From: Apostichopus japonicus
Lineage: Eukaryota > Echinodermata > Holothuroidea > Aspidochirotida > Stichopodidae
Direction of reading: 5' to 3'
DNA: 64,000 nt
NCBI RefSeq assembly: GCF_037975245.1
Contig: NC_092565.1
Coordinates: forward strand, 19,385,999-19,449,998
In this document: one piece after another, positions 40,357-52,311 of the stretch
Numbering within the stretch: the first letter of the stretch is position 1
How the letters are laid out: every line of letters begins with the position of its first letter
Translations under genes and position numbers: made by a program
The notes under the pieces: model-generated
Database searches by the model: none
The model's input: only the letters and a program-made list of their open reading frames with translations
Told to the model about the DNA's origin: nothing

Positions 40357-40785
40357 TGAGTCAGTACTCATTTACGTACTCGCGGCAACTTAAATATTTA
40401 AAATATAAACTAGTGAAAAATTATGTACTCGTGCTGGTGCTTAGAGCCTATAGTTACAGTACTCTGTACTGAAACTGTTCAACTGGTACTCATATACTGT
40501 TGTACTCTACTCATACTGTTGTACTCGAACTAATGCTGTTGTACTAGGACTAATGCTGTTGTTCTCGGACTCCTGCTGTCGTACTCTTACTCATGCTGTT
40601 GTACTCGTACTAATGCTATTGTTCTCGTACCCATACTGTTGTACTCCGTACAAATGCTGTTGTACTCCGTACTTATGCTGTTGTACTCCGTACTCATACG
40701 GTTGTACTCCGTACTTATACGGTTGTACTCCGTACTTATACGGTTGTATTCCGTATACTCATACTGTTGTGCTCGTACTACACGT
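40357..40785. repeat. 21-bp GTACTC-based minisatellite
   Basis: Array of GTACTC-containing units becoming regular towards 40605-40770, where the unit is 21 bp (TATACGGTTGTACTCCGTAC plus one base). The 7-residue periodic Cys/Tyr-rich frame at 40553-40807 is its shadow. The left part is an older, degenerate form. Confidence 0.9.
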
Positions 40786-42934
40786 CTGCTATAATGTATT
40801 ACCGTAAATGAGATGTATCAATCGAAGACCCCCCCCCCCCGCAATGATTAATTAATTAGCCAGTAATTAGAGATTTCATTCAGTTCTGAATATTTCGTTC
40901 CCCAGACCCTTTTCTTTCATATAGAGGACTAAAATATACGTGAAGCGTTAACAGGCAAATTTCAACTTTTAAGTTTCGGCCTATGACATGAAGTGAAGTT
41001 TACTATAGTCAAACTTGCGTTACTTTGGCATTTTTAGAAGGCCAAAATAAAAGGGGGTAGGGGGAAATAGAATAAGATCAATCTAATGGTTAATTAGCTT
41101 GACAAAATTACGTTTTTAAATTTTGCATATTCAAACTACAGTGCATTTTGCATATGATTAAAGCTAAATATAACAGAGGTTCCATGTTGTTAATTTTTAG
41201 AATTGACAGAGGTTATTAAATGTATAGGTATATTTCTTATGTGTGTTCCAATTGCAATATATATGCCTCTATATATTTATTTACCCTCTAAAGTTTTCAT
41301 TACAGACGTAATTTATATCATGGCTAAACCACTCTGTTTATATCGAGATCTTCTGGCGTTCCTTACGAGACAAGGACACATCAGATATAAAGTTCTTATA
41401 TTGATTCTAGTTTGGCATTTAAGCTGAATGTCTCTTTTTCTCTCTATCACACACTCTCTCCCTCTTTTTTCATAAATATTTAGTTCTTTTTTTTGTCAGC
41501 CAAAAAAAATATGACTTCTTTGTTTGCATGCGGTAATTGCCGAAAGGAAAGTTTGTGGACTTTACATTTCATTGAGATAATTAGCGAAGGTTGATTGTCA
41601 TTAAGAGTTAAAACACTGCCGAGCAAAATCCGTCCTCACTTCAGTATATTGGCATTGAAATTCCACTCGAATGTGTAACGCTCGTCGATTCGGTGTATTG
41701 GTTAAAGAAATAAACGGTTACAACATTGCTAGTAATCAGCCTACCTCGCGGGGTGCCGAATTAAAAAACTTCAAATATAAACTCGCTCCTTCAAAATAGG
41801 CTGTATAAAGCGTCATTATTGGTAGCCTTTAGGCTGTTTTGCCTCATAATAACTCTATTTGTGTCTTGAATACTTCGGTAAAAGATTTCTTCTTTTTTTT
41901 TTACTTTTCTTTTCGGTTGAAAGTAAAAGAGAAAGGAAGAAAGAACATAACAGAAGAGAAGAGAATAGAACACAAGAAGAACCACCTGAGGGATCGCGAA
42001 TGTGTAAAGCGAACCGCGGGATTGTCGCGGGTAACTTTGATCTCTTTCTCCGCAGCTCGTTAACATGAGAGCCGTGATTAACAGCGATAATAGTCAAGAA
42101 ATGGTTTTAAATTTTGTTTTGATTGGGCATTGAGAGCTCTGTATTCCTCTCTTGGGGGAATTGGTAAACTTATTTTGACATGAAGAAGGCTTATGTTAAA
42201 TCATATAAAAAAGCGCCAATTTTATGTCCGAGTTATTATGTTTTATGTTTTAATCATACCGCCCTACTTTGCAACTTAATCTACTCATGGAGCTATATGC
42301 TCCATGATCTACTCGAACAGGAAGTAGAATTCCCCGTGGGATTGGATATAGCATATTTCTCGCAATGTAATCTGGTCAACTGACTACGATACAAATCATT
42401 ACATAACTTTTCGGCGATATTAAAACAAGACAAGGTTACGGGGGGGAAAAAAGTTATGAAAATATTTGAATTTGATTGCAAAACGACGTTTAGAAACGTA
42501 GGAATAAGTTGGTTATTGCCTCAGACGTATTGTGATGAATGCAGCAATTCAGTGTTGCTGTGTTTCGTGGTCCAATTAAAAATAAATATAATAAATGTTA
42601 TAGTGTCGGTTGAATGTCGCTATATATTATTCATGTTCTCAGTATATTCACGTTTAAAAATACGTTTAACGTTTAATGCCTGAATTACTTCCTTAAGGCC
42701 AATGCATGCTGATATATATGCTATGTTAAAAAATATTATATAACACTATATACCCCATAATGTTCATTTACTTTATGAAAACATTAATAAATCCAATTGA
42801 TAATTTCAAGAAAATATTGTCGACACATTTTTTTTTATACTAGAGATGAAGAGATGTTTTTCAGGGAGCTGTGAGTTTTTTTTTTTTTTTGGCTAAAGGT
42901 TACTGGTTTTGTCTTGCTCTACAGATACCCCCGT
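40786..42934. other. Non-coding
   Basis: No gene or clear repeat. Overlapping plus and minus frames at 41791-42097 arise from a purine-rich tract. Confidence 0.5.
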
Positions 42935-43300
42935 GCTATTACCACTGCAGATATTCAAACATTTTTGCTTGGTGACCCCAATTTCCACCTTCGTCATCTT
43001 GGTGACCTTACAGTGGTAGATGTTGTGTCCTGGGGAAGGGGTATATACAGGGAGGTGGTATTCCCCTCCCTTAGGAGAAATTGCTATATGAGTACGGTTG
43101 CATGGCTGAAAAAATAGCGTTATATCTTGCAAATTTTTTTCAAGATTTGTATCCACTTTTTGTCCCCACAAATATCGATAATCGCCTTTTAGTTTCCGAT
43201 TTTTTTTCTTTTGCGATCCCCGATTTTATTTTGGCGACACTAAAAGTGGTCGCGTCACTTATACTAGGAATAACAGTGTGCGAGACTACTTGTTCCTGTG
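42935..43300. repeat. Dispersed repeat, copy B
   Basis: Second copy of the family seen at 24317-24660, same orientation. The conserved blocks include GTGACCCCAATTTCCACCTT at about 42971 and the GAATAACAG right edge. The plus-strand frames over it (42914-43117, 43081-43317) differ from those of copy A and are not conserved as protein. Confidence 0.75.
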
Positions 43301-43589
43301 GCCGATTTGATCAGTGAAAAGCCTTCACCCTTCCATATTTACAGTAGCATGAATTAAGAGAAAAAATACAAATAAATAAATATTCAAATTAACAGAATAA
43401 AAAATAAACAAATTGATATAGTAATGCAACATACAAATGATGCAAATTTGTGTTTTCTTTGAAGATTTTTTTTTAAAGGTCAGTCACATATATAACACAT
43501 ATGTTACATCTGCGGTGACATAAACATACAAGAAAATGTACGGTATCATTTATATTTATATATATCTGCGTGGCAATGTTGCTTTAAAT

Positions 43590-43999
43590 CAGGGTTGTCC
43601 AACCTTTTGCAGAGGAGGGCCACATGGAATGATTATGATGAAGGAGGGGGCCGCATGAAACCTACGCTCGATTTTTCGATTTTTTTGCGCGAAGCCCAAG
43701 GCAACAAAATGTGAGCAGTGCGCGCGGAGCGCATTGATTTATTTTCCTTCCTGATAAAACAGATGAATAAAGTCCAGCCGGCACCCCCCCCCTCCCCTCC
43801 GCTGAGAGAGTGTCACACAAACTGACCTGTATGCAGTTTTTTGGACCCAGAAGGTTCGAATGATTTGATTATATAGCTTCAAATTGTTATCAATAAACCT
43901 GCTTACTAAATTTCACACCGTAGAGCATCTCTGGCGGGCCGGACGCAACCCTGCGGCGGGCCGGACTGTGGCCCGCGGGCCGTAGGTTGGACAACCCTG
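43590..43999. mobile_element. hAT-family MITE, 410 bp, intact ends
   Basis: The terminal inverted repeats begin CAGGGTTGTCCAACCT (43590-43605) and end with their complement at 43999. They are flanked by a perfect 8-bp target-site duplication, CTTTAAAT (43582-43589 and 44000-44007). The 8-bp duplication and CAG...CTG termini are diagnostic of hAT transposons. The subterminal region is GC-rich with GGCCGGAC, GGCCCGCGGGCC and GAGGGCC, as in many hAT non-autonomous elements. No transposase is encoded, so mobility would need one in trans. The undamaged target duplication suggests a fairly young insertion. Confidence 0.93.
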
Positions 44000-44007
44000 C
44001 TTTAAAT

Positions 44008-47000
44008 GAATACCTATACACTAGCAAGTTACACGTTTTTAAAGAAAATAATTTAAATTCTAAACAGGTTGTAGTCATTCAAAGAAATATAAGTTTTTGG
44101 TTTTGTCTTGTTTTGCTTTGGCGGTATTTTTGTAAAAGTTTTGAGAGGTGTATTTTAGGCCTACAACCCACACCTGGCGCAGGTATATATGCAACAATCA
44201 AGACACCCGAAAGGCTCAAAACTCAAGCAAGTTTAATGACATTATTTGATATCAAAGATAAGAATGCTATTGAAATTAAAACCACGCAAAATATTAAATA
44301 ATATATACCAATTTGTCTTTTCCATGATTTGAGTGGGATAATGCGGTAATTTTCTTGCGTATAGGAATGTAAAAAAGAAATCGACCAAAGAGACCTTTAG
44401 CAACAAGTAAATAGCGAAACTTGTACGTTTGATGTAGCCGCTCAATAATCTATTGTTCCTTTCCCTTTTAACCCTTTGAAAAATAACAAAGAGATCAAAA
44501 TTCGTCTGGTTAAGAATTCCCCCAACTTCATGTTTTATCTCACCGACTTAACCAACTTGGACAGAGGATTCGTTGTCGTTTTCTGAAAATTAATTATAAT
44601 TTAATTGCCACCATGCAGAAATGTGACCAAACAATGTTGGTTCAAAAACTCAACAATATTCTAAGTTAACACAAAACACCGTCAAAACTTAATGTGTGTA
44701 GAATGTAGACCTTTTTTTTGCCGTATATAATTATTTTTTATACGCAATCGTTTATCGATTGATTGGTAAAAGTTTAATTCATTGATTGACATATATTTTA
44801 TTTTGGCAATTATTTTGATAATTATTTCTGACATGTTGTCGATACCGGATCGTTCAGCAATTTAGAGCAAACGAATTCGTTTTTGTTTCCTTTTCTTACG
44901 CACTAGAGAAAAATTAAACCTATATTAATTCATGTTCATTTGAAATAACAAAACCAACAAGAAATATTTGTATGTTTTGTTTATATTTTTTATTTATATA
45001 TTCCCTTTTCTTTCACGACAAAAACATAAGACATTACCGGCATAGCTGAAACACCAATTGCACTAATATATAAAAGATATGAAGTAAAAAATTGTAAAAA
45101 GAACCAATTATCTAAGAACAATTAGATTTGGCACGTACATGATAATATTTGTAAAACCCGCCGGCATACAGAACATTGTACATGGTAGTCATTATGTATC
45201 CTAAATTTTTGTCTTTCTATTTTCCTTAAAACTCTACTGTTTATCTTTTCCTTTTTAAATTATCCTCTTAAATATTTCAACAACCATTTTATTGAAATGC
45301 GTATTCCCTCATTGTACGTGACAGAAAAAAATACAACATTTTAATAAGTTACATTTATGTGGATGTACTAACACTAACTGAAAGTCAAAATCTCGTCAAA
45401 ACAGCCCAAATAACACTAAATACATGCTTTCATTGATTGTAGGTATAAATGCTCTATATAACAAATTGGATTACACGTAATTCCAAAGAATGCTAGCATA
45501 TCGATAGTTCGATGCAATGAATTTCATTGATTTATCAAGTACAAATAAACATGATGAGAAAATAGAGTGTATTAACAAAATTTATATTCTTATAATAATA
45601 ATAAGAAGAAGAAGAAGAAGGAAAATAAGAAGCATATGAAAATACAGAAACATAACTTTGTCATTAAATGAAGATGAAAACAGGAGAGGAAGTTTCAAAT
45701 AAATTTTAATCAAATTCTAGCTATAGTTATGAAAAAGCGGTTAAATTGTTTCAGACCTATTGTTACAAAAGAAAAATGCCGCTAACATTCATTTACAGCG
45801 ATAATCAACTAAAAACATCAGTAGGAATTTATTTCGTTAAAAATTTTATTAACATACGACCTAAAGTTCTATATACCTTGAAAAAAAAACTCAACGATAC
45901 TGTGTTTACTGTTTTCCTTTGTTGAAACTTCCCATATGCATATTTTTTTTTTTAACATTTCTGAAGTTTGCAATGTGTGAATATGAGTCCACTATGATAA
46001 GGTAGACGAAAACAATATGGAAGCTATATGTTCGCTGTTTGCTAAACCATTTAGAAAGGAACGTCACGTTATAACAAATATTAGAATATTAATTAAAATT
46101 TCTGAAGTATTCAAAAATGTCAAACATTGAGACCAAAATAAGCTATTGGATTGAACAAGCACTAATCAGTCATTGTTTCAGTCTCAGTGTATTATCTTAA
46201 ACTGATACTTTCAAATGTTGCTAACATTTTATGAAAGGATAAGCTTTAAAAGCTATATATTAATAACTGTATTACGGTATTTAATGATAAATAATATAAA
46301 CAAGGAAAGAATTTAAACCGAATAAAATACAAAAATGTGTTAAAATGGTTATGTCGTGGTGAGGCAAATCCATTTCTTTCTCTTTTAAAATTAGGAAACG
46401 AAAATAATAGACGGCTAATTAATATTAACATGATTTCACTAGAGAGTAAATTTGGTGAAAAGTATTACCTGAACAAGAGCAAATAATTAATTATCTTACA
46501 TCTAGCTATTAGGCTATCTATCTTTTATTTAATCGTTATCTCAAGCCGAATTATTAAACAGGGTTCGTTTGTTAACAAGTGGATAAAAGAAAAAAGATTT
46601 TGAAATAACAGTTGTGAATTAAAGTCATCGTTTTGCAATACCCAATGCTTTTAATATGTATATATCTACAGGTATAATAATAATGATAATAAAAATATTA
46701 ACTACTCTTAGTTTAATCTTGCTAGCTATAAAATATGACATATATACGTATCAGACTGAAAATGGACTATAAATGACTTCTTAATGTGCGGAGATAAAAA
46801 AAAAATGTAAACTAACATTTCAAATACAAAACAAGTTCGATTCATTTTCGACAAGCACACAAAGATAAGAGCATATTAAACAAAGAACATATCCAAATTC
46901 AAATTTTGTAAATTAATAGTGAAAAATTAAGCAAAGTTTAGTCGAAAAATTACTATAACTTTACTAATTGCTGTCTCTCTTTTGTTGGGGTGGGGGTAGG

Positions 47001-47654
47001 GGAGGGGGTAAAAATTGCCAAAATTGATTTATTTTCCTGTTTTCTTCATTCTATGTTGAAAGAAAGGTATTATAACTTCATTAATTAAAAATGAAACAAT
47101 CACATCATTATATTACTGAAAAAAGGAATGGATTTCTGGACTCTGTCTCTCATAAAAACAAACTCTTCCAAGAATCACCTTAGAAGTAGTTTTGTTCCCT
47201 TTCATTTCGGTTCATTTATTCTTCTTTTGGAAGGGGTGATTGTGTTTTCAATCGGAATAATTTCCTATGCAAATGGCAATTAATAGGACATATGCGCTAA
47301 AGATGAGAACGACTGAAATACAAGACTATTAGGAAGCTGTATTCATAGTTAGATTAGCAGTTCCCCGCTAATCTAGTGAACTTCTTATCAAAATCCCGGG
47401 TGCCGCTCCCCATTGCGCGAACGCCTTGATAAAGACATCTATTTCTCTCATAATTGCACTGTCATCTTTTGCATGAACATTCCATAGAAAATCGTGGTGG
47501 ATATGCACGTGACTGCACGTGCCCGTGTGACAATACTGGACAGCCATTCATTAAACGGCAGCATTAACTATATAACTTGGCATTCTTTTCCCTCAGTAAT
47601 ATTGCCAAAAATTAATCGTTTAAGCGGCAGGAGAAAATAATAGCAAAGATTATA
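44008..47654. other. Non-coding intergenic
   Basis: AT-rich, with an AAG tract at 45600-45620 and a G-rich tract at 46985-47010. A GC-balanced segment at about 47220-47480 holds a perfect octamer ATGCAAAT (47267-47274) next to CAATTAAT, a POU plus homeodomain arrangement suggestive of an enhancer. No exon. Confidence 0.45.
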
Positions 47655-48300
47655 AATTTATTATTATTTGTTTATAACAGGAAACATATGCAAGCATGGA
47701 TAAATATAAATACAGAATATGATTTAAAAAACAAATTGTGTTATTATGTTTATACGGTATGTAATTTGATCAAAGTTGTTGCAGGAAGTTCAAAAGATTC
47801 CTGTGTATGTTTGTCAGTACATTGTGGAAGAAGAAAAAAATGAACGTCGGGAAAATTATATCAAACACCTTTATTTTCCTTATAATGTTTGAATAAAGAA
47901 ACGACGAAAGTGAAGAAATTACTTCTTTTTAATAATGTTTTTGCGAGAAGTTCCATTCGTTTATTTAATCTTATCAACCATTATGTTCCAAAAAAAAAAA
48001 AAAAATCAAGTATTGCCAAAAAAAAAACATACACAAAAACAACAACACAGGTCCCTGTGTTTTCCCCTGCCCAATGCCGAACATTATATTTGTACGTGTC
48101 AGGAAAAATTATATCAAAGTTTTTATTTAATTATACTTACTCATTGTTAATAACAAGAAACACGTGCATCATAATAGCAAAATGGGGCAAAAATGAAGAA
48201 TTTGCTCAAGTTTGCCCATATATAACACACACACACAAAATGAAATGAAAAAAGTAATAATAATAAAAAAAAAGTTGTTACGAGAAGTTCAAAAGTTTCT
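47655..48300. repeat. Divergent direct repeats (about 250/500 bp)
   Basis: Paired landmarks recur in the same orientation: AATAACAAGAAACACGTGCAT-like strings at about 47675 and 48145; GAGAAGTTC-like strings at about 47782, 47943 and 48280; and AAAATTATATCAAA strings at about 47853 and 48106. They are diverged with indels, which suggests an old tandem duplication. The 119-residue frame at 47889-48248 is Lys/Thr-rich chance sequence. Confidence 0.45.
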
Positions 48301-50290
48301 TTATGACCTCCGTCGACCTACTGACTTTTCACGAAGATGAGTTTTCTCAATTTTATCAACAATTAATTTTCAAAGAATATCAAAACAAAAAAGGGGGTGT
48401 ATATTGTTCCCCGGCTTAATGAGAACGCTTATTACAACAGTTGAACGACCGAGCAATCGCACATTAAACGGTGTTTGCTGCGATGGAATCTGACACGACA
48501 CAACCCTAAAGAATCGTAAAGAATTATTTTCAAGAGTTCCGAGGTAACTCCCACGAGTTGAAAACTTGTCTTACGGGACCCAGCGAGCAGACAAATATAT
48601 TTCCGCCATTTTATTAGTCGCATCAAAGATGGAGGGGGAGATTGATTCGCGAAAGAGCTAGCGGCACACACAGATGTTAGCAAGAAAATGGGCCTCTGGG
48701 ATCACACATTGGCAACTTCTTGGGCTCGACAAATTACTACTAGATCTCTTAAAAAAAAAAGCATCGATAAAAAAAAAAAAAACTTTTACAGTCCAACCTT
48801 AACTGAAAATTATTTCGATCATAGCACTTAAAATCCTGAAAAGAGCCTTTTTACAGGCCGTATCGGGATATATCATTGACAGACTTTTAAATGATGAAAT
48901 CTAAGATGGCTAGAAACGGAATTGGTTTGGTGATGACGCGAGTAAAATAGCTATTGGAAATCAAACCCATTGCATTTGGCACCTGAAAAGTCATCACCAT
49001 TAATAGTTTTTGAAACAGCTCTCAGAGGTAACTTTCTTGAGAGGAAATTTCTCTGAGTAGATTTGAATCGACAAGCAAGGGTTTTTGTTTTGTTTTTCTT
49101 CTTCTTCTTCATCATCGAGAGGTGAGGTCAACTTGAAAGATGAACTGAAACAGCCAGCATCTTTCTCATTCAAGAACGATATAAGGAATAAAAGAAATAT
49201 TTCGTTAGTCCACGATCTTGCAGAAATATTACCCAATCTCTTACTAAAGGTTTTCTTTTCATAAAGGTGTAATAATATCGAAATATTACAGCACTTTGTT
49301 TTATATTTTTAGTTGGTAATAAGTGCCAAACTTAAACTTCGGTGAAGCATGCATTGGTTACCTTTATAAATGGCAGCTATTTGGCCCGTAGTGTTCTTCG
49401 TTTCGTTTGTACACACCTAAACTTTTTCTGTGCTGTAATTTTTATCGTTTCCTTGTGCAATTAAGTGGACTAAATAAAATATGATGATTTCACGTATAAC
49501 TGCTTCTTTCATCAATCACAAAATAAAACAATGAACAGAATTAGTGATAATCAAGTTTTCGTTAATAACGTGATGTTTTTTTCATGTACCGAAAACACGA
49601 ACGATTTAAAAAAAAAAAAATTTGGCCTAATGTTGATTAGGTTTACGTCAAGATGGTATTATATTTTGATGTATATTTAGCATATATATCTGAGGTAATT
49701 TTATTATTATTTCCCCTCCATTTATTCAAGTTTTGTTGAAAATGCCGAAACACAGTCATATACAAATGACTGTGTAGCTGATTTGAGTTCGTATTAATTC
49801 TTTTGAATGATGCTTGATTCTTTCATCTGTTTGTCAAGTTTTATTTCAAATAATAAACTCATAGATGAGAAAATGTATTTTTTCATATAATTTATTATTT
49901 GGGCAAATGATTAATAATAATATAAAACAAACTGTTGAGAATTGAATCAAATCATTATAACAGCCCAATTCTCATCGCCACAAATCTCTGCAAATAACAA
50001 ATTATAGCAAAACATTAAAGAAGACTATTTACCTTTTCGATACTTCGTTTCCATAACAACGTATTTAACTATGCTATAGATCTGTCAAATTACGTTTTAA
50101 ACAATAAAATAAAAGGAGATAAAATAACGGTGTTATATAATAATTTTTCGTCTTGCATGTGATGAATACTGATATATAAAACTATCTGGGCGAGAAAATG
50201 TTGGAAATCGAACTTAATTATTAGTCACTATAACTCATCACTAGAAATCTCGGCAAATAAGGACAAAAAAATTCACTGTGCTTTACAAAG
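48301..50290. other. Non-coding
   Basis: No gene. The string GGTTACCTTTATAAAT at about 49357 also occurs at about 33430. Confidence 0.5.
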
Positions 50291-50428
50291 ATCACTGGTT
50301 CGAATACTGTTCCATAGGTCGCTGGTTCGAATCCCGTTTCCAGAGGTCGCTGGTTCGAATCCCGTTTCCAGATGTCGCTGGTTTGAATCCCGTTTCCAGA
50401 TGTCGCTGGTTTGAATACTGTTCTAGCC
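50291..50428. repeat. Tandem array of tRNA B-box-like 28-mers
   Basis: Five head-to-tail units (50291-50316, 50317-50344, 50345-50372, 50373-50400, 50401-50428). The unit is 28 bp (first one 26). The two middle units are identical and carry the perfect Pol III B box GGTTCGAATCC; the outer units have GGTTCGAATAC, GGTTTGAATCC or GGTTTGAATAC. There are no A boxes. The minus-strand reading with GFEPAT and FKPATSG is the familiar spurious peptide from B-box sequence. It probably arose by local amplification of a SINE fragment. Confidence 0.9.
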
Positions 50429-52177
50429 ATAAATTTCTTTGTTCTTTTCCATTGTCTAAAATTTCAGTTTTACATTATTCATTTTGTTTAATATAAATAC
50501 AATTTAAAACAGATATTTTTGAGTAGATCATTAACTATGTAAACTTGAAGTTAGCTAGACATTCCTATAAATATATATTTATACTTGACTATAGCTAGAT
50601 TTGTCAAGTTTTAATTCAAGCAATGAAATATATTAAGACATTTATCTTTCATATTTGCTTTTTGCATAAATATGATACAATATGACAAATACCATGCTGG
50701 ACAACGAAATGCTGTAAATCGAATCAAATCATCAAACACTTTTTTTTTGGGGGGGGGGCCTCAGAATACTTTAAGGATGAATCGTTCTGCAGATATTCAG
50801 AATAAAGCATTGGACTTTTTTTGTCGATCACAGTGTAAAACACGTCATCTTAATTCACCAAGTTAGATTTACAAGAAAAAATGATATTTTCGATTCATTC
50901 AATTCTCCTTCAGGCTAACCGATTTTAAATTCGCGTGATTTGAAAAACTTTCTTGAAAAAAAAGTTTTCTTCATGACAAATTCATTTCACTTATATTTGT
51001 AAACCAGTTGAGCGCTAACGAAATGCCAAGTATATATAACTGATGCAACCTGCCGCATAAATGTTAGACTTGTTTTCCAGTCGCTTTCATGAATAGTAAT
51101 ATCATATAAATTTCATATAATATATAAAAGAGTACATATGCTCAGAATGCTTATGACTTATGGCTTCTGATATCAAATTATATAAATATAATATAAGTCA
51201 CACTTTGGCTTCAAATTTTTCTTAAAATGAAAAAAAAAATGATTACCGTCAAATCTCCTTTATTAAATTGTCGAATCCATTAATAAGTGACATTTTCCAG
51301 TTTTGATAAATTTTCTATTTTTTACTTTTGATTTCCTATTCACCAACGGGAGATATCCTGTAACATACTGTTGGCACCGTTTTAATTACATATTTTTCTT
51401 GTTTTGCTTTTAAGCGATAACCAAAGCAATCTATAGACAGTCCCCCCCCCCTCACTTTTTCTTAACCTTATACCTGTTGTATATCTATGTACATATAAAT
51501 AAGTTTTCGTTTGCCCCAATCACTTTCAAATTTTTCTTCTGAGGCAGGCCTCAAGCCTTTTAGGGAACCGACTTGCTTTATTCCTCTCTTTCTCCTCTCT
51601 CCTTTTTATTTTATGATTATTTTTTTGTTTTATAAGCTGCTAATATAACAAATGATTTTCTTTATTGCATACGATCACTTTAGAATCGACACACTGATGA
51701 TACCAGATTAAATTTCCATCTTACAAGCGGGTCGTTCCCTGGAATCATCATGGGAGGAAGAGGTAATGAAGGAAATAATAGAACCTTAACACCACAAAAA
51801 AAAAAAGAGAAGAAGATTGTCAAGAAATAGCTTATTAAATATTGGAGGAATGACAGTCGCTAGGGGTGGGTCTAATTTGTCAAGAGAAAATGGGTACCTT
51901 CATCTTCATAACAGAGCTTATTTAGTTGTCACAGTGTTTCATAATTGATACACCTCTCTGATGACCCTATCTCTGGTTAGATATTTTCGAAGCTTTAGGT
52001 GCAAATGAAATGGTCGTAATTTCGTCCCTACCCGAATTGACGAGGTCGTAATTAAATTACGACTTCGAAAAAAGGATTGAAGGAGGCCTTGTTTCATAAT
52101 TGAACAGATAATATCGCTAAATTGACATGACAGCTTACTCGCCCCTTTGAAAAGATGTGTGTGTGTAATATTGCTCC
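50429..52177. other. Non-coding
   Basis: A T8-G9 homopolymer junction at about 50742-50758 and a C run at about 51441. No gene. Confidence 0.5.
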
Positions 52178-52232
<55 letters not shown>

Positions 52233-52248
52233 GGTATATATATACCGG

Positions 52249-52306
<58 letters not shown>

Positions 52307-52311
52307 AATGT
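52178..52311. repeat. (TA)n tract with CCGG palindrome
   Basis: Long TA tract interrupted by TACCGGTATATATATACCGG symmetric insertions (CCGG at 52231-52234 and 52245-52248), so the whole block is close to self-complementary. Frames of 76-127 residues rich in Tyr/Ile are shadows. Confidence 0.9.

Noticed and set aside
40553..40807. Cys/Tyr-rich 84-residue periodic protein
   Set aside because: Seven-residue period equals the 21-bp minisatellite unit.
50221..50430. 69-residue minus-strand frame with repeated FEPAT-type peptides
   Set aside because: Translation of the B-box tandem array; same artefact class.
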